A DNA stretch of 64,000 nucleotides from Pseudomonas resinovorans NBRC 106553 (GTDB taxonomy: Bacteria > Pseudomonadota > Gammaproteobacteria > Pseudomonadales > Pseudomonadaceae). This document shows positions 36,438 through 44,480 of this stretch, piece after piece. Where the stretch lies: positions 4,216,001 to 4,280,000 of the forward strand of contig NC_021499.1 of the NCBI RefSeq assembly GCF_000412695.1, given 5' to 3'. Within the stretch, counting starts at the first letter, position 1. Each line of letters begins with the position of its first letter. The notes below the pieces were generated by a model, which had not been told where the DNA came from, searched no databases, and was given only the letters and a program-made list of their open reading frames with translations. The position numbers and the translations under genes are program-made.

Positions 36438-36532
36438 CGTAGGATGGGTTGAGCTTGCGATACCCATGCTGTTCGCCAGAGCTGATGGGTATCACTTCGC
36501 TCAAGCGGAACGCCGCCCGCCCCATCCTGCGA
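36438..36532. repeat. Degenerate intergenic palindrome (GTAGGATGGGTTGAG type)
   Basis: The left arm is CGTAGGATGGGTTGAGCTTG and inner arms ATACCCAT and ATGGGTAT are intact. The right arm is interrupted by CGGAACGCCGCCCGC before CCCATCCTGCG. It is a decayed relative of the copies at 21623 and 28738. Confidence 0.65.
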
Positions 36533-36560
36533 GCGTTTGAAGCCCACCAACGAAATGCGG

Positions 36561-36601
36561 AAAAGAAAAAACGGCGCGCGGGCAGCAATCCCGGGCGCCG
36601 T
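36561..36601 (-). terminator. Rho-independent terminator of the aminotransferase unit
   Basis: Read on the minus strand, ACGGCGCCCGGG pairs with CGCGCGCCGT-type sequence (one mismatch) around TTGCTG and is followed by TTTTTTCTTTT. It lies 65 bp after the aminotransferase stop codon. Confidence 0.85.
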
Positions 36602-36665
36602 AAAACTGCCTAGCAGCTGTGGTGACGGACCGCCGGCCCTGGTAGCCGGCAATCCGTAGTGGGGC

Positions 36666-38048
36666 TCAGAGCAGCCCCAGCTCCTGCGCGGTGCGATCCA
36701 CCGCGATCCTGGTCTTGCCCACCAGCTCGTCGATCTCGGCACGGGTGGCAACCAGGGCCGGCGCCATGATCATGCGGCCCAGGGTGGAGCGGATGATCAG
36801 CCCCTCTTCGAAGCCGATGGTGCGGCAGCGCCAGGCGATATCGTTCTCGTTGGCGAAGCGCTTGCGGGTCGCCTTGTCCTCGGCCAGTTGCAGCGCGGCG
36901 ACGAAGCCGGTGCCCTGGATGTCGCCCACCAGCGGGTGGTTGCCGAAGACTTCGCGCAGGCACTGCTGCAGGTACGGACCGGTGTCGTTCTTCACCTGGG
37001 CCACCACGCCTTCGTCGCGCAGCGCCTTGAGGTTGGCGATGGCCACCGCCGCCGCCACCGGGTGCCCGGAGTAGGTCAGGCCGTGGGCGAACACGCCGCC
37101 CTGCTCTACCAGTGCCTCGGCCATGCGCTTGCTGAGGATCAGGCCGCCCATGGGGATGTAGCCGGAGGTCAGGCCCTTGGCGATGGACAGGGTGTCCGGC
37201 TCGAAACCGAAGTACTCGTGGGCGAACCACTCGCCGGTGCGGCCGAAGCCGCCGATCACTTCATCGGCGCACAGCAGTACGTCGTACTTGCGGCAGATGC
37301 GCTGGATTTCCGGCCAGTAGGACTCCGGCGGGAAGATCATGCCGCCTGCACCCTGGAAGGGTTCGGCGACGAACGCGGCCACCTTGTCGGCGCCCAGTTC
37401 GAGGATTTTCTCTTCCAGCTGGCGGGCGGCGCGCAGGCCGAACTCCGCCGGGGTCAGGTCGCCGCCGTTGGCGAAGAAGTACGGCTCGTCGATGTGGGCG
37501 ATGTCCGGCAGCATGCCGCCCATCTCGTGCATGAACTTCATGCCGCCCAGCGCCGTGGCGCCCAGGGTGGAGCCGTGGTAGCCGTTCCAGCGGCCGATCA
37601 TGATCTTCTTCTCCGGCTTGCCCTGGATCTGCCAGAAGCGGCGCACGGTGCGGATCAGCACCTCGTTGGCCTCGGAGCCGGAGTTGGTGTAGATGGCGTG
37701 GCTGTAGTGGCCCGGCAGCAGGCTGAACAGCAGCTCGGACAGTTCCACCACCGCCGGGTGGGTGGTGTGGAAGAACATGTTGTAGTACGGCAGTTGCTCC
37801 AGCTGCTGGGTCGCGGCGGCGGCGAGGTCCTTGCGGCCGTAGCCGAGGTTGGTGCACCACAGGCCGGACATGCCGTCGAGGTAGCGCTTGCCGTCGTTGT
37901 CCCAGAGGTGCAGGCGCTCGCCGCCGACTATCACCCGCGGCCCTTCGGCGTTCAGCGCCTTCTGGTCGAGGAAGGCATGGATGTGGTGGGCCGCATCCGC
38001 CGCCTGGTAGTCACTGGTTTCGCGCTTGGCCTGGAATTGAGCGTTCAT
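36666..38048 (-). CDS. Omega-aminotransferase, polyamine (SpuC-like) type
   Basis: This 460-residue class III PLP aminotransferase has the catalytic Lys in SIAKGLTSGYIPMGG. It also has the Asp that holds PLP in CADEVIGGFGRTGEW and the phosphate-binding TNSGSEANEVL. It is similar to putrescine/cadaverine-pyruvate aminotransferases such as SpuC. It would convert a diamine to an aminoaldehyde for the dehydrogenase encoded at 40984. GGAGACCCCC precedes the start. An 18/20 motif shared with the dehydrogenase promoter lies about 80-100 bp upstream. Confidence 0.88.
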   Translation of the reverse strand: MNAQFQAKRETSDYQAADAAHHIHAFLDQKALNAEGPRVIVGGERLHLWDNDGKRYLDGMSGLWCTNLGYGRKDLAAAATQQLEQLPYYNMFFHTTHPAVVELSELLFSLLPGHYSHAIYTNSGSEANEVLIRTVRRFWQIQGKPEKKIMIGRWNGYHGSTLGATALGGMKFMHEMGGMLPDIAHIDEPYFFANGGDLTPAEFGLRAARQLEEKILELGADKVAAFVAEPFQGAGGMIFPPESYWPEIQRICRKYDVLLCADEVIGGFGRTGEWFAHEYFGFEPDTLSIAKGLTSGYIPMGGLILSKRMAEALVEQGGVFAHGLTYSGHPVAAAVAIANLKALRDEGVVAQVKNDTGPYLQQCLREVFGNHPLVGDIQGTGFVAALQLAEDKATRKRFANENDIAWRCRTIGFEEGLIIRSTLGRMIMAPALVATRAEIDELVGKTRIAVDRTAQELGLL

Positions 38049-38128
38049 CTGGGGGTCTCCTGGTAACGGTGCTCAGCTGCCTCGATGCTGGCCGAAGCCA
38101 GTGGGCAGGGAAACTACAAAATTTGTCT

Positions 38129-38148
38129 TCGAGCTATATGAAAAAGCT
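38129..38148 (-). promoter_or_regulatory. Shared operator-like motif upstream of the aminotransferase gene
   Basis: On the plus strand it reads TCGAGCTATATGAAAAAGCT and matches 18 of 20 bases with 42572-42591 upstream of the aldehyde dehydrogenase gene. Both are the same orientation and similar distance from a minus-strand start. Co-regulation by one factor is inferred. Confidence 0.7.
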
Positions 38149-38252
38149 GCCCTGCCCGCCAGGCGCTCTGGCGCCCGCCTTTCAGGATGGTGCGCGGACA
38201 GGTTGGCAAACCGGGGCCCTCGGGCCCCGGCTGGACGGTCAGGTCAAGGGGC

Positions 38253-39656
38253 TCACTCGGCGCGCGCCAGGGGTTCCGGACGGAACAGGTCCTTGCGCAT
38301 CACCAGCTTGATCCAGAGCACGGCGATCAGCGACACCAGGCCCAGCACCACGCCGGCGATGCCGAAGATCTTGCCGGTCATGTCCGGGCTCGGCGAGGCG
38401 TACCAGATGCCATAGAGCATGCCGGCGATGCCGAACAGCTGCGGCAGCGGGTAGAACGGCGTGCGGAACGGCCGGGCGATATCCGGGTAGCGGCGGCGCA
38501 GGGCGATCACATCCAGGTGGACGATGATGTAGGCCAGCAGCCAGGCCAGGGCGGCGGCCAGCAGCAGCAGGGCGATGGAGGCGGCGTCCTGGCCCATCAC
38601 CAGGATCGGCAGGCCGGTAATGGCGGACACGAACAGCACGGCGACCCAGGGGGTGCGGGCGCGCGGGCTGAGGCGCTTGAACTGCGGGAAGGCCTGGCCG
38701 TTCTGCGCCATGCCGTAGAGCATGCGCGGGATGGCCGCCAGGGAGGAGTTCAGGGTGCTGAAGGTGGCGGTCACCGCGGCGATCACCAGGAACACCTCGC
38801 CCGGCTTGCCGAACACGGTGGTGGCGAACAGGTAGTGCGGCAGCGCATCGGTGGTCAGGGCTTCCTGCGGCACCAGGAACAGCGCGCCCAGGCAGTACAG
38901 GGCGATGGTGAGGAAGATCACCGTCAGGCCGATGATCATCGAGCGCGGGATGTTGCGCTCCGGACGCTTGGTTTCCTCCACCAGCGGGCAGACGAACTCG
39001 GCGCCGACGAAGCCCCACACGGCCAGCGCGGTGAGGGTCAGCACCCCGGCGCCCATGGGGTTCCAGTCGCCCTTCAGCACGGCGCTGGCGGTTTCGGTGG
39101 GCGCACCCTGGTAGATGGCGGCCACGCCGATGATCAGCAGCACGCACACCATGATCACCGCCAGTGCGGTCTGCAGCTTGGCGAACACGTCGATGCCCAG
39201 CAGGTTGAGCACGGTGAACAGGCCGAGCACGCCGAAGGCGACGCTGAAGGTGGGGAAGACGCCGGGGTAGACCTTGTTGACGATCAGGTCGAGCAGCAGC
39301 AGTTCGGCCGACAGGGCGAACATGGCCACCACCACGTAGCCGGAGAAGGTCGCCAGGATGGCCGGGAAGTGCCCCAGGGCGATCTCGGTGTAGCTGGACA
39401 GGCCGCCGGCGCGGGGAATCATCAGCGACAGCTCGGAGAAGGAAAACGCGTAGCTCAGCGCCAGCAGGTAGGCCAGCCCCAAGGGCACGATGAAGCCCAG
39501 GCCGGAGAAGCCCACACCCTGCAGCATCAACACCATCACGCCTTGGGAAACCACCAGGCCGATGGCCACCGACAGCAGCGCACCCAGACCCAGTACCCGG
39601 CGGAAACCGCCCTCTTCCGCCTGCCCCTGGGCAGGAACGGACATAGTTGCACTCAT
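38253..39656 (-). CDS. APC superfamily amino acid/polyamine permease (PuuP-like)
   Basis: This 467-residue inner membrane permease has about twelve segments. It includes GVMVLMLQGVGFSGLGF in segment one and IPRAGGLSSYTEIALG, the APC consensus loop after segment two. It probably imports an amine or amino acid for the enzymes of this cluster. It lies between the binding protein gene and the aminotransferase gene on the same strand. A GC hairpin (CCGGGGCCC...GGGCCCCGG near 38214-38233) follows its stop. Confidence 0.88.
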   Translation of the reverse strand: MSATMSVPAQGQAEEGGFRRVLGLGALLSVAIGLVVSQGVMVLMLQGVGFSGLGFIVPLGLAYLLALSYAFSFSELSLMIPRAGGLSSYTEIALGHFPAILATFSGYVVVAMFALSAELLLLDLIVNKVYPGVFPTFSVAFGVLGLFTVLNLLGIDVFAKLQTALAVIMVCVLLIIGVAAIYQGAPTETASAVLKGDWNPMGAGVLTLTALAVWGFVGAEFVCPLVEETKRPERNIPRSMIIGLTVIFLTIALYCLGALFLVPQEALTTDALPHYLFATTVFGKPGEVFLVIAAVTATFSTLNSSLAAIPRMLYGMAQNGQAFPQFKRLSPRARTPWVAVLFVSAITGLPILVMGQDAASIALLLLAAALAWLLAYIIVHLDVIALRRRYPDIARPFRTPFYPLPQLFGIAGMLYGIWYASPSPDMTGKIFGIAGVVLGLVSLIAVLWIKLVMRKDLFRPEPLARAE

Positions 39657-39800
39657 GACACTCTCCCAATCTTGTACTTGTTATCCGCCCGCCTTGCCGT
39701 AGCCGGCGGGCATTGGTAGTGCGGGGTCCGGCCGCTGCCGGCCCCGCTGGTTACACCCCGCTCGGCCGCCGGACGCGCCGGCAGCCGCGAGGCGCAAATT
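39657..39800 (-). other. Hairpin-rich leader between binding-protein and permease genes
   Basis: On the minus strand two stable hairpins follow the binding-protein stop: GCGGGGCCGG...CCGGACCCCGC, then CCCGCCGGC...GGCGGG. GGATAACAAGTACAAG and GGGAGAG come just before the permease ATG. The pattern is similar to the aatP-ggt gap. The hairpins may stabilise upstream mRNA. Confidence 0.55.
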
Positions 39801-40853
39801 TCAGCGTGCCGCCCAGGCGTTGAAACGCTCCTCCAACTCCTCGCCGTGGTTGACCCAGAACTCGGCGCTGACCAGCTGCGCATCAGCCAGGTTGGCCGGT
39901 GCGGTGGGCAGTTGTGCCTGGGTGGCGGCGGGCAAGGCGGCCAGCGCGCCCTTGTGGACCGGGCCGTAGGGGATCTGGCTGGAGAAGGATTGCTGGGTGT
40001 CCGCCTGGCTGGCGAAGGTGATGAAGCGTTCGGCCAGGGCCTTGTTCGGGCTGCCGCGCACGATGGCCCAGTGGTCCGGGTCGTAGAGGTTGCCGTTCCA
40101 GACGATGGCGAGCTTGGAGCCTTCCTTCTGCGCGGCGGCGATGCGGCCGTTGTACGCGGCGGACATCACCACATCGCCGGCCACCAGCCACTGGGGCGGC
40201 TGCGCACCGGCTTCCCACCACTGGATGTGCGGTTTGATCTGGTCCAGCTTGCGGAAGGCGCGGGCTACGCCGTCCGGGGTTTCCAGCACCTTGTAGAGGT
40301 CTTCGCGCTTGACCCCGTCGGCCAGCAGCGCGGCTTCCAGGGTGTACTTGGCGCCCTTGCGCAGGCCGCGCTTGCCGGGGAAGCGCTCGGTGTCCCAGAA
40401 ATCCGCCCAGGAGCTCGGCACGCTTGCCAGCTTGTCGGCGTTGTAGGCCAGCACCATGGACCAGACGTAACTGGCGACCCCGCACTCGCTGACCGTGCCT
40501 TGCATGTAGCCGGCGCCGTCGCCCAGCAGCGCCGGGTCGATGCGCTCGAACAGGCCTTCCTCGCAACCGCGCAGCAGCTCGGGGCTTTCCACTTCCACCA
40601 CGTCCCAGGTGACCTGGCCGATGTCCACCATGGCCTTAACCTTGGACAGCTCGCCGTTGTACTCGCCAGCGATCACCTTGCCGGCGCCGCTCTGCTCAAA
40701 GGGTTTGAAATAGGCCGCATCCTGCGCGGCCTTGGTGGCGCCACCGAAGGAAATCACGGTAAGGCTGGAGGACTGTGCCTGGGCGGCGAAGCTGGCGCCT
40801 GCCAGCAGGGCGACGCCAAGGGTCGAGCGGATGCACGGAAAGGACTTGAGCAT
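39801..40853 (-). CDS. Periplasmic polyamine-type (PotD-like) solute-binding protein
   Basis: This 350-residue protein has a signal peptide (ends AQAQSSS) and the SBP_bac_1/PotD-type fold with SLTVISFGGATKAAQDAAY. Lobe sequences include WDVVEVESPELLRGCEEG and SAAYNGRIAAAQKEG. It would bind a polyamine or related amine. No ABC permease or ATPase genes are near, so it is either an orphan subunit or works with another system. GGGAGTTCCC precedes the start. Confidence 0.87.
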   Translation of the reverse strand: MLKSFPCIRSTLGVALLAGASFAAQAQSSSLTVISFGGATKAAQDAAYFKPFEQSGAGKVIAGEYNGELSKVKAMVDIGQVTWDVVEVESPELLRGCEEGLFERIDPALLGDGAGYMQGTVSECGVASYVWSMVLAYNADKLASVPSSWADFWDTERFPGKRGLRKGAKYTLEAALLADGVKREDLYKVLETPDGVARAFRKLDQIKPHIQWWEAGAQPPQWLVAGDVVMSAAYNGRIAAAQKEGSKLAIVWNGNLYDPDHWAIVRGSPNKALAERFITFASQADTQQSFSSQIPYGPVHKGALAALPAATQAQLPTAPANLADAQLVSAEFWVNHGEELEERFNAWAAR

Positions 40854-40934
40854 GGGAACTCCCTCACTGCTTGTACGTTGTGGTCAGTTGCTGAGGCAGT
40901 CATGGGCCGCGTGACACCACGCGACGGAATAGCT

Positions 40935-40942
40935 TTCTTGTT
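40935..40942 (-). promoter_or_regulatory. Hfq/Crc-like A-rich motif in the binding-protein leader
   Basis: Read on the minus strand AACAAGAA matches AANAANAA. It follows a GC hairpin (GGCCGCGCG...CGCGCGGCC near 40948-40973) but lies 82 bases from the start codon, farther than usual. Its role is uncertain. Confidence 0.3.
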
Positions 40943-40983
40943 ATGTACGGCCGCGCGCTGCGGGGCGCGCGGCCGGTGTGGCA

Positions 40984-42507
40984 TCAGCGCAGCTGGAACC
41001 AGGTGGTCTTCAGCTGGCTGTACTTGTCGAAGGAATGCAGCGAGAGGTCGCGACCGAAGCCCGACTGCTTGCCGCCGCCGAAGGGCACGGTGACGTCCAG
41101 GGCGTCCACCGTGTTCACCGACACCGTGCCGGCCTTCAGTTGCCGGGCCACGCGGTGGGCGCGGTGGAGGTCGTCGCTCCAGACCGAGGCGGCCAGGCCG
41201 TAGATGCTGTCGTTGGCCAGGCGTACCGCTTCTTCCTCGGTATCGAAGGTACTGACGGCCAGCACCGGGCCGAAGACCTCTTCCCGCGCCAGTTGCATGT
41301 CGCCGCGCACGTCACTGAAAACCGTGGGCTCGACGAAGTTGCTGGAGCCGTTGAAGGACAGGCGGCGGCCACCGGTGAGCAGCTGTGCACCCTCCCCTTG
41401 CGCGCCTTCGATGAAGGACATGATGCGGGCGGTCTGCCCGGCGTCGACGATGGCGCCGGCACGGCTGGCCGGGTTCAGCGGGTCGCCGGGCGTCCAGTCG
41501 CGGGCCTTGGCCAGCAGGCGCTCGATGAATTCGTCGCGGATGGAGCGCTGCACGTAGAGCCGGGAGTTGGCCGAGCAGACCTCGCCCTGGTTGAAGAAGA
41601 TGCCGAAGGCGGCCTTCTCGGCGGCCAGGTCCAGGTCGCGGCAGTCGTCGAACACCAGGTTCGGGCTCTTGCCGCCGCACTCCAGCCAGACCTGCTTGAG
41701 GTTGGACTGGGCCGAGTACTGCATGAAGTACTTGCCCACCTGGGTGGAGCCGGTGAACACCAGGCAGTCCACGTCCGGGTGCAGGCCGAGGGCCTTGCCG
41801 GCGTGCTCGCCCAGGCCCGGCACCACGTTCAGCACGCCTTCCGGCAGCCCGGCTTCCAGGGCCAGCTCGGCCAGGCGCAGGGCGGAGAACGGCGACTGCT
41901 CGGCGGGTTTGAGCACCACGCTGTTGCCGGCGGCCAGGGCCGGCGCCAGCTTCCAGGCGGCCATGTCGAGGGGGAAGTTCCAGGGCACCACGGCGGCGAC
42001 CACACCCAGGGCTTCGCGGGTGATGGTGGCCAGGGCGTTGGCGGCGGTGGGCGCCACCTGGTCGTAGAGCTTGTCCAGCGCCTCGCCGTACCAGGCGAAG
42101 ACGTGGGCGGCGCCCGGTACGTCGATGTTCCAGGCGTCCATTACCGGCTTGCCCATGTTCAGGGAATCCAGCAGGGCCAGTTCCTCGCGGTGGGCGAGCA
42201 TCAGCTCGGCGAGGCGCAGCAGCACCTTCTTGCGTTCCACCGGCGCCATGCGCGCCCAGGGGCCTTCGTTGAAGGCGCGACGCGCGGTGCGCACCGCCAG
42301 GTCCACCTCGGCCTCGCCGCAAGCGCTGACACGGGCCAGCAACTGGTTGGTGGCCGGGTTGATCGAGTCGAAGGTTTCGCCGGAAGCGGCGGCCACCTGG
42401 CGGCCACCGATCAGTGCCTTGTCGATGAATGCTTGCTGGGCTGCACGCTGCTGCCAAAAGCCGAGATCAAACACGCTGCTCTCCCGCTCGACCGTCGTTG
42501 CGGTCAT
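40984..42507 (-). CDS. Aldehyde dehydrogenase (PuuC/KauB-like)
   Basis: This 507-residue NAD(P)-dependent enzyme has the catalytic Cys in FNQGEVCSANSRLYV, the general-base Glu in LECGGKSPN, the cofactor Asn in VPWNFPL and the motif FTGSTQVGKYF. The N-terminal SVFDLGFWQQRA and the overall length match gamma-glutamyl-aminobutyraldehyde/aminoaldehyde dehydrogenases. It would oxidise the aldehyde made by the aminotransferase of the same cluster. It is the first gene of the minus-strand cluster and is divergent from a LysR gene at 42710. Confidence 0.92.
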   Translation of the reverse strand: MTATTVERESSVFDLGFWQQRAAQQAFIDKALIGGRQVAAASGETFDSINPATNQLLARVSACGEAEVDLAVRTARRAFNEGPWARMAPVERKKVLLRLAELMLAHREELALLDSLNMGKPVMDAWNIDVPGAAHVFAWYGEALDKLYDQVAPTAANALATITREALGVVAAVVPWNFPLDMAAWKLAPALAAGNSVVLKPAEQSPFSALRLAELALEAGLPEGVLNVVPGLGEHAGKALGLHPDVDCLVFTGSTQVGKYFMQYSAQSNLKQVWLECGGKSPNLVFDDCRDLDLAAEKAAFGIFFNQGEVCSANSRLYVQRSIRDEFIERLLAKARDWTPGDPLNPASRAGAIVDAGQTARIMSFIEGAQGEGAQLLTGGRRLSFNGSSNFVEPTVFSDVRGDMQLAREEVFGPVLAVSTFDTEEEAVRLANDSIYGLAASVWSDDLHRAHRVARQLKAGTVSVNTVDALDVTVPFGGGKQSGFGRDLSLHSFDKYSQLKTTWFQLR

Positions 42508-42571
42508 GTTGTTATCGAGTCGGGCAGATGGTGCGCCAGCTTCCTGCAGAGGAAAATTATTAAAAATATGC

Positions 42572-42591
42572 TCGAGTCATATGAAAAAGCT
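42572..42591 (-). promoter_or_regulatory. Shared operator-like motif upstream of the aldehyde dehydrogenase gene
   Basis: TCGAGTCATATGAAAAAGCT (plus strand) differs from the site at 38129 in two adjacent bases. It lies 65-84 bp before the dehydrogenase start, with an AT-rich tract between, as at a promoter. Confidence 0.7.
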
Positions 42592-42709
42592 CAGCAGCCC
42601 GGCGCCCCAAAATACGCGGTTGGGGTATGGTGCAGGCCGATGATCGGCGGCCTGTCGCCTACTAAGCGGAATCTCCGGGCAACTCACCCGGACAGCGTGG
42701 AGAGTGCCC

Positions 42710-43639
42710 ATGGCGACCTACACCTTGAGACAACTGAAGTACTTCGTAACCACGGTCGAGGCCGGCAGCGTGGCCGAAGCCTCGCGCAAGCTCTATATCG
42801 CCCAGCCGTCCATTTCCACCGCGATCAAGGGCCTGGAAGAAAGCTTCGGCGTGCAGCTGTTCATCCGCCACCACGCCCAGGGGGTGTCCCTGACCCCCAG
42901 CGGCACGCGCTTCTACGAGAAGGCCCAGGAACTCCTGCGCATGGCCCGCGAGTTTGAGCAGAACGCCCTGGCCGACAACGACATAGTCGCCGGGCAGATC
43001 GACATCGGCTGCTTCGAGACCGTCGCCCCGCTCTACCTGCCGCAACTGATCGCCGGTTTCCGCGAGAGCTATCCGGGCGTGGACATCCGCATCCGCGACG
43101 GCGAGCAGCAGGAGCTGGTGCAGGGCCTCACCGCCGGCACCTTCGACCTCGCCTTCCTCTACGACCACGACCTGGACAGCACCATCGAAACCGAACCGCT
43201 GATGCCGCCGCAGAAGCCCTACGCCCTGCTGCCGGAGAACCACCGATTCGCCAGCCAGGCCCAGGTATCCCTGCGCGACCTCTGCCTGGAGCCGATGATC
43301 CTGCTCGACGTGCAGCCGAGCCGTACCTACTTCGTCAGCCTGTTCCACGAGCTGGGCCTGACGCCCAACATCGTCTTCAGCTCGCCCTCCATCGAGATGG
43401 TGCGCGGCATGGTGGGCCAGGGCTTCGGTTTCTCCCTGCTGGTCACCCGCCCCCATTCGGAATGCACCTACGACGGCAAGAAGGTGGTCACCGTCGACAT
43501 CGCCGAACCCGTGGCCACCTCGGGCCTGGTGGCGGCCCGCCTCAAGCGCGCCCAGCTGACCAAGCCAGCCCAGCTGTTCGTGGATTTCTGCCGCGAGCGG
43601 CTGGCGCAGAAGGTGGAGGCGCCGGCGCAGGAGGAGTGA
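42710..43639 (+). CDS. LysR family transcriptional regulator
   Basis: This 309-residue regulator begins MATYTLRQLKYFVTTVEAGS and has the winged helix up to about residue 60 (PSISTAIKGLEESFGVQLF). Its effector domain resembles the CysB/CynR-like group that starts with RQLKYF. I chose the ATG at 42710 with GGAGAG 5 bases upstream over the GTG at 42704. It is divergent from the aldehyde dehydrogenase gene and may control the amine cluster, although the shared motif could belong to another regulator. Confidence 0.92.
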   Translation: MATYTLRQLKYFVTTVEAGSVAEASRKLYIAQPSISTAIKGLEESFGVQLFIRHHAQGVSLTPSGTRFYEKAQELLRMAREFEQNALADNDIVAGQIDIGCFETVAPLYLPQLIAGFRESYPGVDIRIRDGEQQELVQGLTAGTFDLAFLYDHDLDSTIETEPLMPPQKPYALLPENHRFASQAQVSLRDLCLEPMILLDVQPSRTYFVSLFHELGLTPNIVFSSPSIEMVRGMVGQGFGFSLLVTRPHSECTYDGKKVVTVDIAEPVATSGLVAARLKRAQLTKPAQLFVDFCRERLAQKVEAPAQEE

Positions 43640-43674
43640 GCGAACGATCGGTGCGCCACCACCCGCTCAATGGG

Positions 43675-43732
43675 TAGCCCGGATGCAATCCGGGGAGGGC
43701 CTGCCAGTCGTTCCCGGATTCATCCGGGCTAC
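43675..43732. repeat. Intergenic palindrome (TAGCCCGGATGCAATCCGGG type)
   Basis: TAGCCCGGATGCAATCCGGG faces CCCGGATTCATCCGGGCTA; the right arm has lost one base compared with the copy at 24325. Confidence 0.8.
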
Positions 43733-43742
43733 GGTCTCTCTT

Positions 43743-43828
43743 GTAGGTTGGTGCAGAGCGCAGCGAAGCCCAACAAAGCAATGGTGATCCGGAATCGTTG
43801 GGCTTCGCGTAGCTCTGCCCAACCTACG
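43743..43828. repeat. Intergenic palindrome (GTAGGTTG type)
   Basis: GTAGGTTGGTGCAGAGC faces GCTCTGCCCAACCTAC, with inner arms GCGAAGCCCAAC and GTTGGGCTTCGC. It is the second copy of the family seen at 17274 and lies directly behind the copy of another family at 43675. Confidence 0.82.
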
Positions 43829-43851
43829 GGTTGTAGTGCGCCACCACCCGC

Positions 43852-44430
43852 TCAGTCTTCCCGCACCACCGCCGCCTCGCCGATGGCATAGAAATGCCCG
43901 CCGGCGATGTAGTGCAGGCTGCGCCAGCGATCCTCGGCCTCCTCGAACCGCCAGTGGCCGTCCTTGAACACCCGGGTATCGGCCCAGGCGCCGACCACTT
44001 CGCCGATGAACAGGTCGTAGGTCTGCTGGATATGGGGTTCGGGGATCACCTTGCACACCAGCCAGGCCGAGCTGCCGGCCACCAGGGGCACGTCGAAGCC
44101 GTCCATGCGGAACAGCTCGACGCCGCTCTCGGCGAGCTTGTCGGGCACGTCCACCAGGCTGCGGGTGCCCACCTGGTAGGTGAGTTCCAGCTGGCCGAGG
44201 TTGGGCACCTGCAGGGCGAAATGGCCGCTGCCTTCCACCAGCGCGCGGGTGCGGGTGGCCTTGTCCAGCACCACCGTCACCTTGGGCGGCGCGAAGTCCA
44301 GGGCGCAGGACCAGGCCGCCGCCATCACGTTGTCGACGCCGCCGTGGCTGGCGGACACCAGCACCGTGGGTCCGTGGTTGAGCAGGCGGTAGGCACGCTC
44401 CAGCGCCACCGGCGCGATGTGCTCGTTCAT
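43852..44430 (-). CDS. Flavin reductase family (FMN-binding split barrel) protein
   Basis: This 192-residue protein has the flavin reductase-like fold (VLVSASHGGVDNVMAAAWSC, then GSGHFALQVPN and LVGGSSAWLVCKV-type core strands). Such proteins reduce FMN/FAD or act as flavoprotein oxidoreductases. No partner monooxygenase is adjacent. It is transcribed in the same direction as the LysR gene at 45428 and lies 50 bp after it. Confidence 0.85.
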   Translation of the reverse strand: MNEHIAPVALERAYRLLNHGPTVLVSASHGGVDNVMAAAWSCALDFAPPKVTVVLDKATRTRALVEGSGHFALQVPNLGQLELTYQVGTRSLVDVPDKLAESGVELFRMDGFDVPLVAGSSAWLVCKVIPEPHIQQTYDLFIGEVVGAWADTRVFKDGHWRFEEAEDRWRSLHYIAGGHFYAIGEAAVVRED

Positions 44431-44480
44431 GGGGAAACCTCGTTCGTTGCGTGCCGCAGTCGGCTCGGAAAATGGGCGGA

